From positions 1-6,189 of the forward strand of contig JAISDL010000019.1 in the NCBI GenBank assembly GCA_031264825.1: 6,189 nt of DNA. The letters are read 5' to 3'. Shown piece by piece: positions 5,084 to 6,189 of the stretch; positions within the stretch are counted from its first letter, which is position 1, and each line of letters starts with the position of its first letter. The position numbers were made by a program, and so were the translations under genes. The notes beneath the pieces are model-generated. The model searched no databases, had not been told where the DNA came from, and was given only the letters and a program-made list of their open reading frames with translations. This stretch comes from Accumulibacter sp. GTDB taxonomy: Bacteria > Pseudomonadota > Gammaproteobacteria > Burkholderiales > Rhodocyclaceae.

Positions 5084-5928
5084 TCCATTTTTTGTTTGAT
5101 CTGTTTCTTCCTGGCCGACTCGAGTTGCTGGATGCTCTTGTCCGGCGCCGGCAGATTTTCCGGCATGGCGCCGCCCAGTTCGCCGATGGTCTGGCGCACC
5201 TTGCGACCCACTTCGTAATGTGTCCGGTTGGCGTGTGTCTTGCCGCGCACTTCGTCACGGCGCAACTTTTCCTCGGTCTGCGTGGCGCGGAAAAGGTTGG
5301 CCGCCAATTCCGTGCTGCCCATGTGGTCAAGGATTTTCTGGCTTTTCTTCAGCCCCTTGCGGGCGTGGATGTCTTTCGCGCCGAGACCGCCGTACAAGCC
5401 CTTGTAGCCGTGATCCTGAAAAATGGCGTAGTCCAGATTGGTCTCCACGCCCGCGTCCTTGGCCACCGCGGCCAGGTGCTTGTTGTGCGTAGCCAGTTCG
5501 TTACGGATGGCGAGGCGCTTTTCGTCCTCGGAAAGCTGTGCGAACTTTTCGTCGTCGGCCAGTTCCTGCCGCCGCGTCTGCAAGGCGAAATACGTTTGAC
5601 CGTTGGCGATGACCGGCTTGGACGGGTCGCCATTCTGTACGATCAGGTAGCAGGCGTAGCGGGAAAGGCGCACGGCCTCGACGGCGCGCTGCGCGCCGGA
5701 CCCGATGTTGACCATTTTGCGCATCTCCGCAAAATGGTCTGCCTCCGGCTGTCCGCTTTTGCGGCAGGCTTCACGGGCTTTTTCCAGTACGGGCAGGAAG
5801 TTGCGCCATTGCGGATAGTCGAGCAACGGCGCCAACTGACGCGCCAGCCAGTATTCGTTGCCGTTTTCGTCGCGATGACGGATGCCGTCGAAGGTCGCGT
5901 GATGCTTGCCGATTTTATTTTCAGTCAT
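5080..5928 (-). CDS. dinD: DNA damage-inducible protein D (DinD)
   Basis: 282-residue protein, against about 274 in E. coli DinD, with which it shares long near-identical stretches recalled from memory: LSRYACYLIVQNGDPSKPVI, GQTYFALQTRRQELADDE, AIFQDHGYKGLYGGL, GLKKSQKILDHMGSTELAAN and ATQTEEKLRRD. E. coli DinD is SOS-induced and inhibits RecA filament functions in vitro; that this copy does so is inferred. The N-terminal third (EYWLARQLAPLLDY onward) resembles the BRO-N-like domain common in phage proteins. I chose ATG 5926-5928 because AAGGAA stands 7 bases upstream; an in-frame ATG at 5982 would add 18 residues and lies in a repeat arm. No CTGT-N8-ACAG LexA box is present upstream. Leucine codons (11 CTG, 6 TTG, 4 CTC, 4 CTT) differ sharply from those of ubiG, which suggests transfer. 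Confidence 0.93.
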   Translation of the reverse strand: MTENKIGKHHATFDGIRHRDENGNEYWLARQLAPLLDYPQWRNFLPVLEKAREACRKSGQPEADHFAEMRKMVNIGSGAQRAVEAVRLSRYACYLIVQNGDPSKPVIANGQTYFALQTRRQELADDEKFAQLSEDEKRLAIRNELATHNKHLAAVAKDAGVETNLDYAIFQDHGYKGLYGGLGAKDIHARKGLKKSQKILDHMGSTELAANLFRATQTEEKLRRDEVRGKTHANRTHYEVGRKVRQTIGELGGAMPENLPAPDKSIQQLESARKKQIKQKMD

Positions 5929-5935
5929 GAGGCGA

Positions 5936-5941
5936 TTCCTT
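5936..5941 (-). promoter_or_regulatory. Ribosome binding site that fixes the dinD start
   Basis: AAGGAA on the minus strand ends 7 bases before the ATG at 5928. The alternative ATG at 5982 has AAAAGGA only one base away, too close to work well, so 5928 is the better start. Confidence 0.7.
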
Positions 5942-5981
5942 GGAAGTGAAACGCTTGCGCCAATACGCGCCGATCCCTTCA

Positions 5982-6081
5982 TTCCTTTTCCAGTTCATTC
6001 ATGCCGAGAAGACGAGCCGCAGACAGTACAGGGTGTACGGCAAGGCGAGTCGACATTGGTCGGGATGAACTGGAAATGGAA
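5982..6081. mobile_element. 100-bp MITE-like element with 17-bp terminal inverted repeats
   Basis: The left end (5982-5998, TTCCTTTTCCAGTTCAT) and the right end (6065-6081, ATGAACTGGAAATGGAA) are inverted complements with one mismatch in 17. Inside is a second small inverted repeat, GTACA-ggg-TGTAC. There is no coding capacity. TCA stands on both outer sides (5979-5981 and 6082-6084), a possible 3-bp target duplication, although the right TCA is also the complement of the gltX stop codon. The core resembles, from memory, a GCCGTAC...GTACTGTCTGCGGC repeat common in Neisseria genomes. It could instead be a REP-like or terminator structure after gltX. Confidence 0.55.
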
Positions 6082-6189
6082 TCAGCCGACCCCGGCGGGT
6101 TTCAGACGTTCGAGTACCGTCTCGCGCGAAAAGAGCGCGATGACGCCGTCGATCGACGGCGTATGCTCGCGCCCGGTCAGAAGCACGCG
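6082..6189 (-). CDS. gltX: Glutamyl-tRNA synthetase, C-terminal end (partial)
   Basis: The last 35 codons of a minus-strand gene that enters from the right edge and ends in TGA at 6082-6084. The peptide reads RVLLTGREHTPSIDGVIALF then SRETVLERLKPAGVG. This is the typical C-terminal anticodon-binding-domain end of bacterial GluRS, whose usual form is R-x-A-L-T-G-R, x2-4, S/T-P, then a final L-x-R-L. GluRS charges tRNA-Glu with glutamate in the cytoplasm. The catalytic part is outside the window, so intactness cannot be judged. The stop codon abuts the 100-bp inverted-repeat element exactly, and dinD follows in the same direction. Confidence 0.8.
   Translation of the reverse strand, partial: RVLLTGREHTPSIDGVIALFSRETVLERLKPAGVG

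Noticed and set aside
4951..5949. Plus-strand open frame (332 codons) opposite dinD
   Set aside because: dinD is clear from long family matches. The plus-strand peptide is its antisense reading and starts inside the acetyltransferase.
5929..6064. LexA box within the palindromic core upstream of dinD
   Set aside because: The GTACA-ggg-TGTAC core superficially resembles an SOS palindrome, but the CTGT and ACAG half-sites are not 8 bases apart in the right orientation.

Overview
The window looks like a piece of a GC-rich betaproteobacterial chromosome. The grounds are the OmpA-family porin with the betaproteobacterial type of N-terminal segment, its position directly before ubiG (an arrangement I recall from Betaproteobacteria), and a TRZ/ATZ-type MTA/SAH deaminase upstream of ubiG. 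The placement is by protein similarity recalled from memory, not by a search. The coding sequences in the middle strongly prefer C- and G-ending codons, notably CTC for leucine.

Layout. Positions 1-640 hold no convincing gene. They are a patchwork of degenerate intergenic repeats: four copies of an ATAGGTTG-type palindromic repeat, three arrays of a CAGGAGACAG/CAGGGATCAG motif, a TTTCGCG triplet array inside a nested inverted repeat, and at least five GC-rich hairpins. Positions 641-1408 (minus) encode a stand-alone PP2C-type Ser/Thr phosphatase whose stop codon lies inside the last of these arrays. Positions 1409-1756 are a divergent intergenic stretch with candidate promoters and a doubtful 53-codon ORF. 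Then on the plus strand come mtaD (1757-3085), ompA (3174-3821) followed by an intrinsic terminator, ubiG (3906-4607), and a GNAT acetyltransferase (4604-5083) joined to ubiG by an ATGA overlap. On the minus strand dinD (5080-5928) converges on the acetyltransferase with overlapping stop codons. Next to it is a 100-bp inverted-repeat element (5982-6081), and at the right edge the last 35 codons of a glutamyl-tRNA synthetase gene (6082-6189).

How they work together. The plus-strand genes are mostly housekeeping: salvage or detoxification of adenosyl by-products of SAM-dependent methylation (MtaD), two methylation steps of ubiquinone synthesis that use SAM (UbiG), and outer-membrane/peptidoglycan anchoring (OmpA). 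MtaD and UbiG are linked logically, because UbiG releases SAH and MtaD-type enzymes can deaminate SAH. DinD has a clearly different leucine codon usage (4 of 25 CTC against 20 of 29 in ubiG, counted by hand) and sits beside a repeat element, so it looks like a later arrival.

I see no convincing new multi-gene system. The least explained material is the repeat island at 87-645 and the MITE-like element at 5982-6081.
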